In this document: one piece after another, positions 26,980 through 41,100 of the stretch
How positions within the stretch are numbered: position 1 is the first letter of the stretch
How the letters are laid out: every line of letters begins with the position of its first letter
Assembly: GCA_037951105.1 (NCBI GenBank)
Contig: JBAMJV010003250.1
Location: forward strand, 75,001-139,000
Reading direction: 5' to 3'
Source of the DNA: Echinarachnius parma
Lineage: Eukaryota > Echinodermata > Echinoidea > Clypeasteroida > Echinarachniidae
Length of the DNA: 64,000 nucleotides
Position numbers and translations under genes: made by a program
The notes under the pieces: model-generated
Seen by the model: the letters and a program-made list of their open reading frames with translations, nothing else
Told to the model about the DNA's origin: nothing
The model's database searches: none

Positions 26980-27045
26980 TGGCATAATGAGTCCTGTGAC
27001 CTTGACCTTTGACCCCAAAATCTGATGGCTACAATGGCTTCCGGA
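26980..27045 (+). repeat. SINE-like fragment with gaccttgacctttgacc core
   Basis: gtcctgtgaccttgaccttt followed by gaccccaaaatctgatggct is a short piece of the family described at 44290 and elsewhere. Confidence 0.6.
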
Positions 27046-27120
27046 GATGGGTAATTTCAGAATCTAGAAGGGAATGGGTTAACTTGGTAATAGGAGCACT
27101 GGTCCAGCAAAGTGGGTTAA

Positions 27121-27172
27121 GGGTTCAAATCCTGGGGAAGCCCAATTTTTATTTATATTATATATTTCTGGA
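27121..27172 (+). repeat. SINE-like tRNA box B with AT-rich tail, second copy
   Basis: gggttcaaatcctggggaag and the following tttttatttatattatatat match 18209-18276. Copies of the same box B plus tail at unrelated sites indicate a tRNA-derived repeat. Confidence 0.5.
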
Positions 27173-27189
27173 AGACTAAAGGCCCAGAA

Positions 27190-27700
27190 GGCTTGTTGTT
27201 CCGAGAAACAGTTGAACATTTTCTCAGAGAGGAGACAGATGAAGACAGGGCTGATAAAGTAGAAGAAAGAAAAACTGAAGAACACCATACAGTACATGTA
27301 TACAAACAAGTGCAATGCACCATAATGGCAAGGAATCAAGGAGAAAAGGAAAACAAAACATGGGTCACTCAAGAAATGATAGATAAAATGGATGAAAGAA
27401 GAAAATCATGCCAAGGATGAGTACATCAGGCAACTGAATAATGAACTGGGAAAAGAAGTAGAAGGTATAAGAGAGAGTTGGAGAAGCTGGAGCAGAAACT
27501 GATTGGAATCGGACGTACAGAACAGAAAGGAGAAATGGGTGGCACACGTACAGCATTAGACACAATAGTTTGCTCAGACTGGTACTCGAAGGAAGAATAA
27601 GAGGGAAGAGATCAAGATGAAGGAAACGCATCATGATGTTGGACTCCGTTAAGAAGGGCCCATATGGAGATTTCAAAAGAAGAGCCATGAGAAGAGAGGT
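27190..27700 (+). pseudogene. LINE ORF2 remnant (endonuclease-RT connector)
   Basis: The frame from 27193 reads KTWVTQEMIDKMDERRKSCQ, and after shifts EYIRQLNNELGKEVEG and TALDTIVCSDWYSKEE follow. The pattern KPWVTxEMxDKMDERRKxKN is common between the endonuclease and reverse transcriptase of non-LTR retrotransposons. Several frame breaks; no RT core (YADD) is seen. The assignment is by pattern only. Confidence 0.5.
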
Positions 27701-27787
27701 GTGATGGTGTTAAGGACCTGCTCTTGAGAAGAACCACCAGAGAGATATTGAATATCAGCCCCGTTTTATACAGTTTCCAATCAAAAC

Positions 27788-28018
27788 ATGTAAAGCCCTC
27801 TGCAGACAGAGCCGACTCGACCTGATCCAACTGGTTTTCAGTCGGATCGGCTCAGTTTTCAGTGCCTCGTGACACACATTTTGCCAGTCGAAAGACAGTC
27901 GGATGCCAGTCGGGGTCGATTCAACACTATGAATCAGCTCCAACCGACCAGGCTCAACTCTAGCCTGATTGAAACCAGTCGGATCGGGTCGAGTGGGCTC
28001 TGTCTGCAGAGGGCTTAA
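27788..28018. repeat. foldback MITE, gcagacagagcc family, copy 2
   Basis: Left end agccctctgcagacagagcc and right end ggctctgtctgcagagggct are inverted repeats; inner arms cgacctgatccaactggttt and gaaaccagtcggatcgggtc match the copy at 15393-15622. Confidence 0.85.
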
Positions 28019-28705
28019 AAGTGTTTGCCTAGAAATATTCAGAGCCATCGGTAAGTTGATTGCGTGCGACGGACATTTCGAGGTCTTTGGTTCCGTTTCT
28101 TGCCTGGTGGCCATTCGGTGGATGGGACCCATTGTCTGCACGGTACATGATGTTTGGATTGGTGGCTGCCAGACCGTAGCTCACCTGAAAAAAGAAAAAA
28201 AGATGTCATATTATACTGCTAGCCAACTAGGGAATAGGGAACGGGAAATGATATACTTAGAGGCAGTGTAAGTTTCCTGAAGGATCTCCCGATGGCACAG
28301 AAATTGGCAATTATTTTGTTTTTCTCCTTTAAAAAAGTTTTTAGCGAGTACGTATTATAAAATTCTTGCAAACAAAGATGACCATTGAAAGGTGAAAAGC
28401 GATATACTTATATAAGTAATATAAGTCTCGCAAAGCTGCGGTAATGCAAATTGTATTAATGATTTATTCCAGTTCTCAAAATTAGCCTGCTGGCCGGGGG
28501 CCACTAAAACGGCTTTGATCGTTCCACCAAATTTGACTGATTCTAAATTCTCCTGGCCTGAAGGGACAACCAAATATAACATAAATGCTTATGGTTTCTT
28601 TGTTTGGGGCCACCAGGTTCAGCTTTTGGGCCACAAGAATTGGTAAAATCTTGTTTTTACTTGCCTGACAGGGCCACACGGCAAACAAGTTAATTTCTAA
28701 AATCA

Positions 28706-28711
28706 TTTATT
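28706..28711 (-). promoter_or_regulatory. candidate poly(A) signal for the CCP/EGF/SEA gene
   Basis: tttatt on the + strand is AATAAA on the - strand, about 265 bases after the stop codon at 28976. It is one of few candidates near the gene end. Distance and hexamer are the only support. Confidence 0.3.
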
Positions 28712-28975
28712 ATTACTTTTTAGACACTTACATGTAACAGCACACACGGATTACAGCTCATATGGATGCAAATCTTTCAATCCTGTTTTCTACCTTATTT
28801 GAACATTACTTCAACTATGTCCCAAATATTTGGGGCTCTTTCTTAGAGGGTATGCTAAGGCCAGATATGACAAATCATATATCATTTTAAAGCTAATGAC
28901 TTTTAGTGCGTCATGTGAACATCAGCACAACCTTTTTTCTGTGGGTTCATCTCATGGCAAAGAGTCACATATGTA

Positions 28976-29184
28976 TTAAATACGAACCTGATCACCATGG
29001 TAACCATTGTTGGCATTGAAGCGACCAGAATACGAGTCATCCATCATCATGGCCCGCTTGATGTTCTCCTGACGTCTCATGCGATAAGAGATAAAGCAGC
29101 ATGACATGAACATGATGAGCAAGAGCAGCGCCCCCGCAGCTGACAACAGGCCAGCCAACAAACCCACATCCATGTTGCTTGTTC
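28976..29184 (-). CDS. receptor terminal exon: transmembrane helix and cytoplasmic tail
   Basis: Acceptor tgcAG at 29186-29185, stop TAA at 28978-28976. Codes GTSNMDVGLLAGLLSAAGAL and LLLIMFMSCCFISYRMRRQE, a single hydrophobic helix followed by the basic stop-transfer RMRR. The remaining tail has two tyrosine sites (DDSYSGRF, NNGYHGDQ) and ends QVRI, which fits a class II PDZ ligand (hydrophobic at 0 and -2). Confidence 0.9.
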
Positions 29185-32100
29185 CTGCAGGTATGTAATT
29201 AATTAACAACAAGGATGTTAAAAACTGTTTATCTATTAACACTAAAAAGGGCTGATTTGAGGTCTTTCTAAAGCCTGTGGAAGGGGAAGGAAGGGGGGGG
29301 GGGTCCTCATTCAGATCTTGCTCGTAAATCTTGGCTATAATATTGCCACAGAACTTTGCATGGCTGTGAATTAAAGTGTAAAGAATACAATGGTAATTTG
29401 TTAGGGAATGTTTTAAATGACCGGTTTGAACGTCGGATTTTTGCAAATTGGCTTTTTGTTCTCCTTTAACAAGGATATTTTCAATAGGTAGGGCTGGGAC
29501 CAAGTGGGGTTGCAGTCAGCATTAGCTCTAAAGGTAACATATTAGTTATTGCTTTAGGCAAGTCAGACATGATTACATGAAGTGCAACCCCACTTGACAA
29601 CAGACCAGCCAACAAACCGACACGAGGAATATCGGTTAAGATTTTGGTTGGTAGCATTTTTCTCAACAGACAATGTTAAATATTGCTATAAAATCATGGC
29701 AAACAGAATTCAAGATAAACAACAGTTTTGGGGGAAACCTCTGAAGCAAAAAACATTTCACATAATTTAATGAGCCTTGTGACCTTTGACCTCATGACTC
29801 CAAAATCTAATTATTTAATTTGATCAACCAAGTATATATTAATTAAGATACCATTAAGTTTGAGTGGAAAAAATGTTCTTGAGATATTGCGATAACAAAA
29901 AAAAGATGGACAAATACGTTAGGCAAGTAATTAAGTAAGGATGAACCAAAAGACAATAAAAACTAGATGGATCTTCGACTGCGCGCAGTCGGAAATGATG
30001 CCTCCGATATCACGCAATTTTTATATCAAGCCCAAATTAACATGCTCTGAATTAGTTCTGTAAATTCGATGTTGATGGTGATCCATCAACCAGATCTTGA
30101 GATATCACAATTACAAAATATTTTGCATATATAATGAGACATGACCTTGACCTTTGACCCCAAAATCTAAGCAGTTTATTAGCTCCCAAAGATACAAATA
30201 AGTACCATGTTTGATGGTAAGTTATTAACCGGTTCTCAAGTTATTGCAATAACAAGTTATTTTTGCATTTATAATGAGCCCTGTGACATTGACCTTTGAC
30301 CAGATGGCTACATTGGCTCTCATTCAGGTACCAAGTTTGATTGAAACCTGACATTCAGTTCTTGAGTTTTTTACAATTATAAGCTTTTTTGCATATATAA
30401 TGAGTCTCGTGACCTTGACCTTTGACCTCATTACCCCTATATTTGATGGCTACATTGGCTCCTTAAGATACATTCAGGTAACAAGTTTGATTAAAATCTG
30501 ACATTAAGTTCTTGAGATTTTGCTATTACAAGCAATTTCTTACATATATATCGAGTCCTGTGACCTTGACCTTTGACCTCAATACCCCCAAAATCTAATT
30601 AAATTATCTTCACCACTATATGTACACTCATACCATGTTTGATATTGATCCGTTTACCGGTTCTTGAGATATTGTAGAACGAAAACGAGATGGACGTACA
30701 TGTATAAAGCAGAAAAGGGATTATAGCGATACATACTTCCTTGAAAGAATTAATCCTGAAATTGTCCTTACCAGGGGTTATAACAGGAGCAGATATGGTG
30801 GTCGGCACTTCAGCTTCTGTTAACAAAATTAGACCAAAAAAAGACAAAGTTTTTGTAGATGGTTGATATTCATTGAGTAAATCGTGTTTAAACAAGACAA
30901 TCTAAAGACGCAAGATAATATTGTAAATTGTAGATATATATATTTGCAAATCTTTCAATTATTTGCTACCTACATGAATGGTGCATGAAGATTTTATAAT
31001 TTTTGTAAATATTGACTGGCTGGATGTGAAAACACTAGGCATTCTGGATGTCTTAATCGGCATATTTTGTTGCAAATTTGCGACATTGGCTCTCAAGGTG
31101 TTAATGAAAACAACACCATACCTTCTACGCAGTATCTGCCTGGAAGGGCTTCTGGGTAAAGATCTGTGAAACCTTCAAAACACTTGCAGGTAAAGCCCAA
31201 CCCAGACTCTTCGATGCAGAAGCCATTTTCAGAGCAATCATTTGTTGCTGGAGTCGAGCATTCTGTAGCAGCGTTTGAAGTGTCTGAAAAAGGTAAATAA
31301 TACATTTTGTGGTAAGTTGGGCTAACAGAAGTGTCTGGAAGAAAAACAAAGTAAAATTGAGATTATGCAAGATTTGTTGTTCTAATAAATAGACTGAAAG
31401 GAAAGTAAAATAGAAATCATACAGAATTTGTTGTTACAAGTCTCTAACCTGTGATCTCTGGATTGCTAGACCAATATAAGCAACTACGCATTACTCCTCA
31501 AGGGTTACTAAACGGAGTTTCGCTTACTGTTACTGATAAGTGCATAATTGCTGTCACTATATGTCCTATAAGTCCTGTTTCCTATTGGGTATCAATAATA
31601 ATAGAAAGAATCATTGTATTTTAAACCACTAACATCTGTTTTGACTGACGACTATAGAGGCTGCCACGTTTTCCAATGGTACCGCATGAAACGTCATCTG
31701 AGCAATGCACTAACAAAATCTCTGAATACAATGTTTGTTACATAATTCTCATCATTATTACCACTGACATTGATCTGTGGTGCAGCGCTTAGCAAATTGG
31801 AACAAGACGTCTCAGTCTTTCTACTGACCGTTTCAAACTTTGGCTAGACACAAACCCTTGCACTAACTTACCAAGCAAGTATACACCAAATCCCTTTATC
31901 TCCATCATAAAATACAATGTAATATGGTAGATTATTCATCTATATTCATTGCTGCAGCGGTTAGCAAACAGGAATAATACATCTCAGTCTTTGTATTACA
32001 AAACTTTTGCTATCCTAACTAAGACCTGTGCACTAACTTACCAATCAAGTTTATTTACTGAATCCCTTTATCTCTAAATTCAATGTACTGTATGTAACAT

Positions 32101-35100
32101 TATTATCCTCATCCTATACACATATTCGGTTTTGGTGATTGCTATACATGCTGGGGGGCTTCTGTGGGGGCTTCTCTCCAGGCCAAGCCGCGCCATAAAC
32201 TTGCAGCGCGCGTACTGCGCGCAATAAGAAAGTAGGTCGACTTTCAGGGGTGAATGTTGTGCATAATCTGCCTCGGGATGGGAGAAAAGGGCACGCGGAT
32301 GCCAAAACTATAGACAGTCGATCGATGAGAAGCCCCCTAGTCGCGTATATTTTTTGTACACCACTGTTGAACCATTTTCGCTCAAAGCGCGCTGGTAAGC
32401 CAAGACTAGACCCTGCTGTATGCGACTAGCGCCTGCTGTGTGCGATACAATTTCTATGCATCAAAAGCCTAGCCATTTTCTCAATACAATCATAGTTTCA
32501 CACACCATGGTGACTGTGAGTGCATTGTATCTACGCCTAGATGAATATTCCTAGTCTCATCGTCGTGGTCATAGTCCGCATCGAGATCGTCCACTAATTA
32601 ATGGTCACCCTCGCCCTTGGACTTGTCTTCGCTAGATCAATATCGCAGAGTCGCAGAGTCTGATGCATATAAATGATATGGCATACAGCAGGCTCTAGTC
32701 TTGGCTTACCAGCGCGTTTTGGGCCCGTTTTGAGCGCGTATGGCTCAATAGTGGTGTAAAAAATATATACACCCCCCCCCCCCCGGACATTGCTGAGCAC
32801 GTAGAGTGCTCACTTCCATGAAAGGCCGCCCGTATTTGTGTATACTTACCGGTGACGGTGATTGGTGCAGGAGACAAGAGAAGGTCATTGGTGTCGGCCA
32901 GGAGATGTCCATTGGTTTCGTTACTGTGTCCCTGAAGGGTGCTCTCTACGGTGGATGCATCTCCCGTAAATGTGTCTTCAGCGTTCATCTGCATTTCCAC
33001 TCCAAGACTGCCGGGGAAAAAACGCTTCACTTGGCAGTTTATGAACCCGTAAACACCTCGTGCCTCCACAACTTTTAACACCTGAAAAAAGTGATATTGG
33101 CATGAGTTTGCATAATCAATTCATAATAGTTAGTAATTGATCTTTAAACAAATAATTATGCAGTCATCTGGATTATGTGGCAAGCTCAAGGGGGGGGTTG
33201 GGGGTTATTAGCCCCCCCCCCCCCCGCCCCTGCCTCCCGCCTATAGCATAGCCAAAGTAACTCGGCCTGATTAGGGTTAAACAGTCCCCTTAGACAGTGG
33301 GTCAAACAACAAGGCGTCGCAAATAATACACTGTAACTCTGGATAAACTTACAGTTTCTTCAAACTTCTCCGCTTTCTCCTTGAAACGAGCGCTTGTAGA
33401 ATCTGCCAAATCTGGATGATCGAAGCCAGCAGAGACATCATTCATTTCCAAAACAGCGAATACTAACATCATATGCTTAGTCACTACATTGTTGAGTCCA
33501 CAGTGAGAGAGAGGGTGCGAGAGAAGGGGAGAAATTGAGAGGAGATAGCTTTCATTAATTTACAAAACAATTTCTATTGATTTTCCTCTTTTCAATAAAT
33601 ATTTGTGCTTTAATACTACCATTAAGAAATCTTGTTAGAAATTTGTGATACCTATTGGAGATCATACAATCCGTTTCCTTGTGATCGTTTTGAATTTGCT
33701 CAAAGTTGGTTAAAGGGTGATACAATGCTTCAAATTCTACACTTTTTATGCTCTGCCTAACATATTTCATTGCTCTAAATACCATTATGGATGACCGGGA
33801 TAGTAAGCAAATAATTACAGTTGGTGAAGGTGATGGGACAAACTTATCACTTCCGAGGCGATCTGGATGTAGCTATCTTTCCGAAGCGAAGCTGAGGAAA
33901 GATAGGGTATACATTCAGATCAACGAGGAAGTGATAGTTTGCCATCGCCTGAAACCAAAAGGTAATTATTAGCATTATATTCCACATCAATTATTTTGAT
34001 CACAAACGACCTATAACTAACACAAAGGGCTAAACAAGTTTGGAATATTGAGCAATTGATAGTCTTTTATTTTAATTTCGTCAATCCTTCACATGAACAA
34101 GACTTATGATTAAAAGTTAAAGACGCTTAAACCATTGTCTAGTATTAACGTTGCGCACCAGCGTGCTACCTTTCTGTGCACTAACGCGCGCACGCGTACA
34201 CTGTACTTGCGCGCGAATAATTGAAGATAGTACACAGTGCAACGCACTTTCCACAAGATAGTACACAGTGTAACAAACTTTTCTTCTCCCATCAATGATG
34301 GGCGAAACTATTTTTCATCACGTGATTAACTTTTGACCAATCGTACAGCAAGATTCTTAGTATGTGGAATATAAAATGATATAACAGTACAAATAATGAT
34401 AATAATGATAAAATAATCTACAACACAAATAATGATATATTTGAATACAAAATCTGTGTAATAAAATGAGAGTCAATATAGGACCTAGTAATTCCATCCC
34501 TTTGTGCACATTCCCTCCAGTCCCAGCCCAGCCTGATCGGACACAGAGTCTTGACTCTCACTGCCGTTGTTCCCAATAGTTCCCAATGTTCTGTGTCTCT
34601 GCCTCCCCTTCCAACAGTTAATGTGTCTTTATACAGAGTGAGTCAGAAAAAATGTCCCACTTTTGTAAAGTTGTATTGTTTGAAATATGAATATTTAATC
34701 ATGGGTTTCATGATATGTCTTGATAGAGTTATCCTCCCAGTACATTTAGGTACCATTTCCATTTGAATCTCTGCACGCATGACTGAACATCAGACAATCT
34801 TTAGAAGACTGCCAGATCTCATTTGCGCCAAGTGGCTGGGTGAGGAATAAAACATTGTTTTGAACAAAGACAGCCAGACAGACAGAAACACACACACACA
34901 CACATACACACCTACACAACAATCCGAGGACCACCTTTCACGTGCATATTCTATTAGTAGTCCCGGGTCCAATTATGAACCTGTGGTACACCTTCCTTCA
35001 TCACCATCACTTATCGTCCATCACCATCATCATCCTCATTTATCATGACCATCCATCACCAATATCAGTGCCGTCCATGATCACGCTCCATGCATGGCCA

Positions 35101-38100
35101 TTTACCGCCACAGATGGCGTTATTCCACCAAGGGCACCGGAAAATTCCAAACTATGAATGCGTGTTTCTCATAGGCGTGCCATCAAAACACACAAAAAAG
35201 AAAACACACATTATTTCCGGCACTTTAGTATTAATAGCTTATAATGAATAGCGCCATCTATAGATCACTTTGCACGCAAAATAAGCGGTAAAAAATGTGG
35301 GGACCGGGATTTCGGTCCCGACTTTTTAAAATGTCCCGAGTTTAATTGTGTGTTTTCATGCAGTAGTCCCGACTCTGTGGTGAAGGTCTGTACATGAACA
35401 TACACACACAGACACACACACACAAACCACACACACATGCACACGCGCACATACTTGTAAGCACCTGCAAACGGGGACTCTTTACTCTTTACCTGGAAAA
35501 CGTGGACTCGCGAAAAACAAAGGATAGGGGGGTTCCTCATGCAGCTAATGCACATCTAGGCCAGGGGGAGGGGGGTATCCAGGTAATATCACATGAGGGC
35601 GGTATAGTAGTTTTCTTGCCGATCACAACACACGCACGATGTTAACCACACACTCTGATACACACGAAAATTTTACATTTACATTCGAATCGGGGATGAG
35701 CTTCAGAACGGGCAGCAGTTCAATTAGTTACATTCTAAACGTGGACAAGCAGTACTTTCTAATTGTAATTCCAACCGCGGACGTCCGCAGTTGTTGTGTG
35801 TCCGCGATTAGAAGGTGTTTTGTCACATGTATGTCCCCGATTTGGGGGTGTTTACAAACACACACACACACACACACACGCACACACACACACACACACA
35901 CGCACACACACACACACACACACATGCACATGCACATGCACACGTCTGACTGTCTTTGTCTAAAGCACTGTTTTATTCCTTACCCAGTAACTTGGCGCAA
36001 GTGAGATCTGGCAGTCTTCTAAAGATTGTCTGATGTTCAGTTATGCGTGCAGAGATTCAAATGTACTGGGAGGATAACTCTATCAAGACATGTCATGAAA
36101 CCCATGATTAAATATTCATATTTCAAACAATACAACTTTACAAAAGTGGGACATTTTTTCTGACTCACTCTGTAGTGTACAGTCTACATGTCTTATTATT
36201 ATCACATATTTATTACCTTTTTTGCATTTCTTATTCCGCCAGCCTCTTGCAAAGGATGGTCGACACTCGCATGCTTTTCCTGGCAAGGAACACCTTTCTG
36301 TCTGCAAATCTGTGCAAGCTGGTTGGCATGGGTCTAAATGCATCATTTAAAAGGGCACAAAGACAAACAGAATGTCATAAGAATATTTAGAATTTAAAGA
36401 AGAAAAAATGACCAGAAATATATAGTGAAAATGCAAATAAGTAAAGAAAAACACTATTCCTTCAGGTTTGTATCATGTTTAGATAGCTTCTGACTAGCAT
36501 GAGCATTGAAAAGGCTTTCTGGAATGGACATCCATCACAAGGGCTTTCTAGCTCAGTCGGTAGAGCATGGTCTAGCAATCCAGAAGTCTCTGGTTCAATT
36601 CCTGGCGAATTAAGCCCCACTGTTCTTCGCTCATTTTCATTTAAGAATATTCACGCTTGTTAACAACATATTCTATCACACCTGACGAAGTGTTGCAGCG
36701 GCGCACGAAACGTCGTGATCTTTTAGATTCCTTGTTGACCATACATTGCGAGACAAACGAATATCACTAGCGATATTATTTCCGATAATATTCTAAAGCT
36801 TTAAAGATTCCACCAAACAAACTTGATCTGGTCCCGACATCAAGGAAACCAAATTTGACTTCTAGATGGACTTGGTAATTTTCTCAGAGAATCCAAAAGT
36901 AGATTTTCTTGAAGAAAATTCAATTAAAAGAATTCATCTGACCCCCAAACCCCCAATGCACCCCAACCAAAAAATTTGCTCAGACACTGTCTGAAGTACA
37001 CAAAAGGCAGGTGGAAGTTCACATTTTTCTGTACGGATTAATAAAACTTCCACCAGCAGATGACATCATTTAGCTTTATGCCCCCCTTTATTCCCAATTT
37101 TTTAAGGGGCCATAGGCTTAGCAAGTTATGGTAGGCTTTAAGACTTGTGAAAACATGTCATTTAATCTCTTCTCGTAGTTATTTTGTATACAAACTCAGG
37201 CTGGAATAATGACCATATGGATTTTAAAATGTATTTATAAAGTAATTTAATGCAGGGCAACAAACAAATAATATATTGATACAACAAATATGATTGATCA
37301 TTTTCTTACTTTGGCATGTGCCAGCTTCGATAGCATTCCCTGGTCTACATGTACACTGTCCGTTGTTGCAGTACTCTGTGTCTGCACAGGTGGCTCCTCC
37401 ACAGGTCAGAGCTTCAGAGAAAAGAAGAAGACATACAATGTTATATGACTTGGTCAAATACACGTCATTGATTGGTTGAACTCGGTCATGTGGTTTGAAC
37501 TTATTTCAGTATGTCCCACCGAAGAAGTGTTATGTTCAACTTCTCAGAGCCCCTATTGATGATATAAGAGAAGCTTTATAATGCATCTATGACTGAATTT
37601 TAGGGTTATGTTCCACTTTGGAAGTAAACTATTCACGATCGAGCATTGTATTGGTCCGATCAAAAGAACACATTCGCTGCAGTGAAAAACATATAGGCGC
37701 ATAGTGAGTCTCTCACGTCTCAAATTGGTGCATTGTGGGAGAGAACAAGCTCGCTCGCGAATTTGTGTCATTAGAATTTCAAAACCAAATATAAGAACCC
37801 ACAATCATACTTTTTCAATACAAAATTGTTCATTAGTGACCTAGAATATCTGTCTTTAAATCAATAGAAGCTTGAATTCGTCTGAACGTTCCCTTCAAAG
37901 GCCCAGTCCCATACTGACGATTTTCACGGCGAATCGCAACGATTTGACATTCGTCGAGAAAATCGCTTAGGTCGTGTTGCATCGTATTACGTCGATCGGT
38001 TCTTGCCCAAAACCATGGGCGTAAGATATGTCATTGATACCCATTCAACTGGGGGATGATCTATTCATTCATCCCCCCTGATGAATAGGTATTACGTAAG

Positions 38101-41100
38101 TCGCTACGCCCATGCCCAAAACCGTGGCTAAATCGAGTCGATTCGTTCTAGTAAATCGTTGCGAGTCGTTGAGAGTCACTGTGAAAATCGTCAGTATGGG
38201 ACTGGGCCTTAAATGCCTTGATTTGTACTAAGTTAAATTTCCCCATGCCTACTTTTTTCTCTTACACGAAATACACAAAGCATACTATGAGTCAACACAT
38301 CCCACCAGGTACCAGTAGACAACTATTAAAAAGGCTTACATATTTCGCATTGTAATCCTGTATATTCCTCTGTGCATGAGCAGCTGTAGGACGTTGGCGC
38401 CTGATCACATGTCCCTCCATTCAAGCAGTAGCCAGTTGGACACATCTCGGTGGGATTAACTGAAAAAAGAGAATTCTCATTAGAAAGATTCCTTTAAATT
38501 GTTTGTATTTTCTGAACATTTTAAGAGATACTGTCGACCTTTTACAAGACAAAATTAAAAAGTTGCAATATTATTGTCTTATATGAAAGAAAATACCATC
38601 TAAGAGCTATACTCTGGGAAGATTAGAACTTGAAAAATATCTTGAGAGTGGAATTGAATTGATTTTTAGAGCGTGAAATGTGACCATTTAATTAGCATAC
38701 ATGTAGCATTTGCAGACCCTAATACTGTATTATCAAGTTATCCACTGAAAAGCTAATTTGTTGCATACTTTATATAAAAATTGCACAATCAGATTTATAT
38801 GAATATAAACACAGGGCAGGTTTTTTCAAAGCGAAATTCAAATGGTAACTTACCTAGACAAAAGGTACCAGTAAGTGTATAGCCCTCCTCACAGACACAT
38901 GCGTATGATCCAAAGTTGTTGATGCAGATGAAGTGAGAATCCTGATTTGAGTTACAAGGGTCGCCAACTCTGCATTCGTTGATATCTGGAAGGGAAAGTC
39001 AGGGGGAAGAGCATATTATTAAGAATATTACTTCATGATATTGAAATCTGAGTCGTTGCAAGGTGGTCGCTAGCCCTCCTCACATGCACAGCTGTATGAT
39101 CCAACAATCTTGATGCAGATCATGCAAGAACCCTAATTTGTGTTACACGGGGCGTCCTCAACTCTACATTGGTTGACATCTGGATGGAAAGTCATGGGGA
39201 AAAAATAAAGGTCTTCACAAAATGTCCCATCTTGTTACTTACGTAATAGTGACACTCCACCCTTACTTTGTCCCCCTTTAGTAAAGTGCATTCTTGATAT
39301 GCTGCATCTACAGTATATGCATGTACTTGTTAGTACATATAATTGCATTTATAAAATAGCTATAGTATTTCAAGCATGGTAATTGGTCAAAACGCGTCAC
39401 GTGACATTCAACTTTTTTCGCGCACTGCACGTACGGGCGTGCAGACGATGCGCAAAATAAATGATATTGCACACTCTCGTGGAAATTGGAGCGTTTCATA
39501 TTATATAACTGTGTTTGGATTTTAATGTTGTGTACCTTATGGATTATACTCGACACGAGCTTGCAGCAAAATGTGGAATCCCATGGACCTTTAATTCGGT
39601 AAGTAAGAATAGCTTATTTGTCATTTTGGATTTTTATTTGTTATCAAAACTCGATGTGTCGCTATTTTATAAAACCAATAGCGCACTTGCCCTAGTTGTT
39701 CGGCAATGTAAGTGCAGTGTACGCTCGGTATCTTTAGATGGTACGCGCGCACTGCGCACTCGCCTAGCGGCTCGTGCGCAGAGGCGGCACCAATCTAAAG
39801 AAACCTCGCGTGCACTGCACTTACACTACCGAACGCTGTGCCGTGCGCTATTTGTATAATTTTGATAACACAATTTAATAATTACTCCTTTAAGTTTTGT
39901 CAACTTCAATGGAACGTTCTAGGCAATGTTTTTTGTTCTCCTCCATGTTGAAGATTTATGTAGCTTCACATTTAATAGCTGTATTTAGATTTAATAGTGC
40001 TTCATCCCTGAATCCTTGCATTTTTACGCAATTCTTTACGAAGTGATGACATCACACTCTATGGCTCTAAACAACTTGTCCTTTGATTCAGGCTATTGGT
40101 GGTGGGTTGGAGCTGGTTGCCTTCACGGTCTTTAAAGCTTGAAACTAAATTTATATATACATGTACGTAGATGCATTTTATGGAGAGCTGTTGCCAAATG
40201 AAAATAACATATTCCATTCATATAGAACTTCTAATAATAATATTGAATATGAATTGAATTCAAAGACATGCACTCACCAGATTCACAACATGTGCCACTG
40301 AATCCTGCAGCACAAATGCATGTAGTGTCTGTGCATGTAGCCCCATTCTCACACGGTCTAACACTGCAGTCAACTGCATCAACACACAAGAGAAAAAAAA
40401 GAAAACTTACACAAAATGTGTACATACTTATAAAGATGTAATGGGATCCTCTTACAACATGTTAGTCTTGTGGTCCAAGCTCTATATTAAAATCCTTTTT
40501 GTTTACATTTTAAACTGATGTGTTAAGATACCTGACATTATAACTTAACTAAAAAAAACAATTTACTATATTCTCTTAATCAAGAATTTTGTACAAACGA
40601 TTCTGTTTTGACTATCAGTAGAAAAGGCAAAGATATCAATCACTTCATATTTGAATGACCACCATTTAAAATTCAAAATTACCAAAAGTCACACGAATTT
40701 GCACATCGGCCTGTATATTGTCTTGAAACAGCACGTAGTTATGCATTAACTAGGTTTTGTAAAATAATGCTGTTTGAAAATTCATCTTTTTTTTCATTTT
40801 CAATGGTGCATTTATTACGATTGGATAACAGTGCAATTTGAAATTTATTGATACTCAAACTGCAATAATGATATTACTTTTGCAAATTTTGAAATATGAC
40901 CGCTTTGTTTTTAATTTGTGCTAACTCAGCCCTGAAGTGATGGTTACCTCTTGCTTTTAGGGAATGTTTTTCTTAGCACCGTAGGAATATTTTGACGATA
41001 GAAAATCTTCAAACAAGTCTTGGTTATGAAGTTATGAGCAGTTGTATGGGGAGGGGTGGGGATTACATATTGTAATAGGTTAATATCACAGGAATTTCAT

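Noticed and set aside
28976..29503. 175-codon - strand frame as a single exon
   Set aside because: The part right of 29184 is intron containing a MITE remnant; an acceptor at 29185-29186 in phase 1 fits the rest of the gene.
33748..33972. 74-codon + strand frame within the receptor gene
   Set aside because: No recognised domain, repeat-like imperfect palindrome (cacttccgaggcgatctgga and its near inverse), and the region is an intron of the - strand gene.
36538..36620. Functional tRNA gene
   Set aside because: Boxes A and B are perfect but stems do not pair and part of the sequence recurs elsewhere as a repeat.
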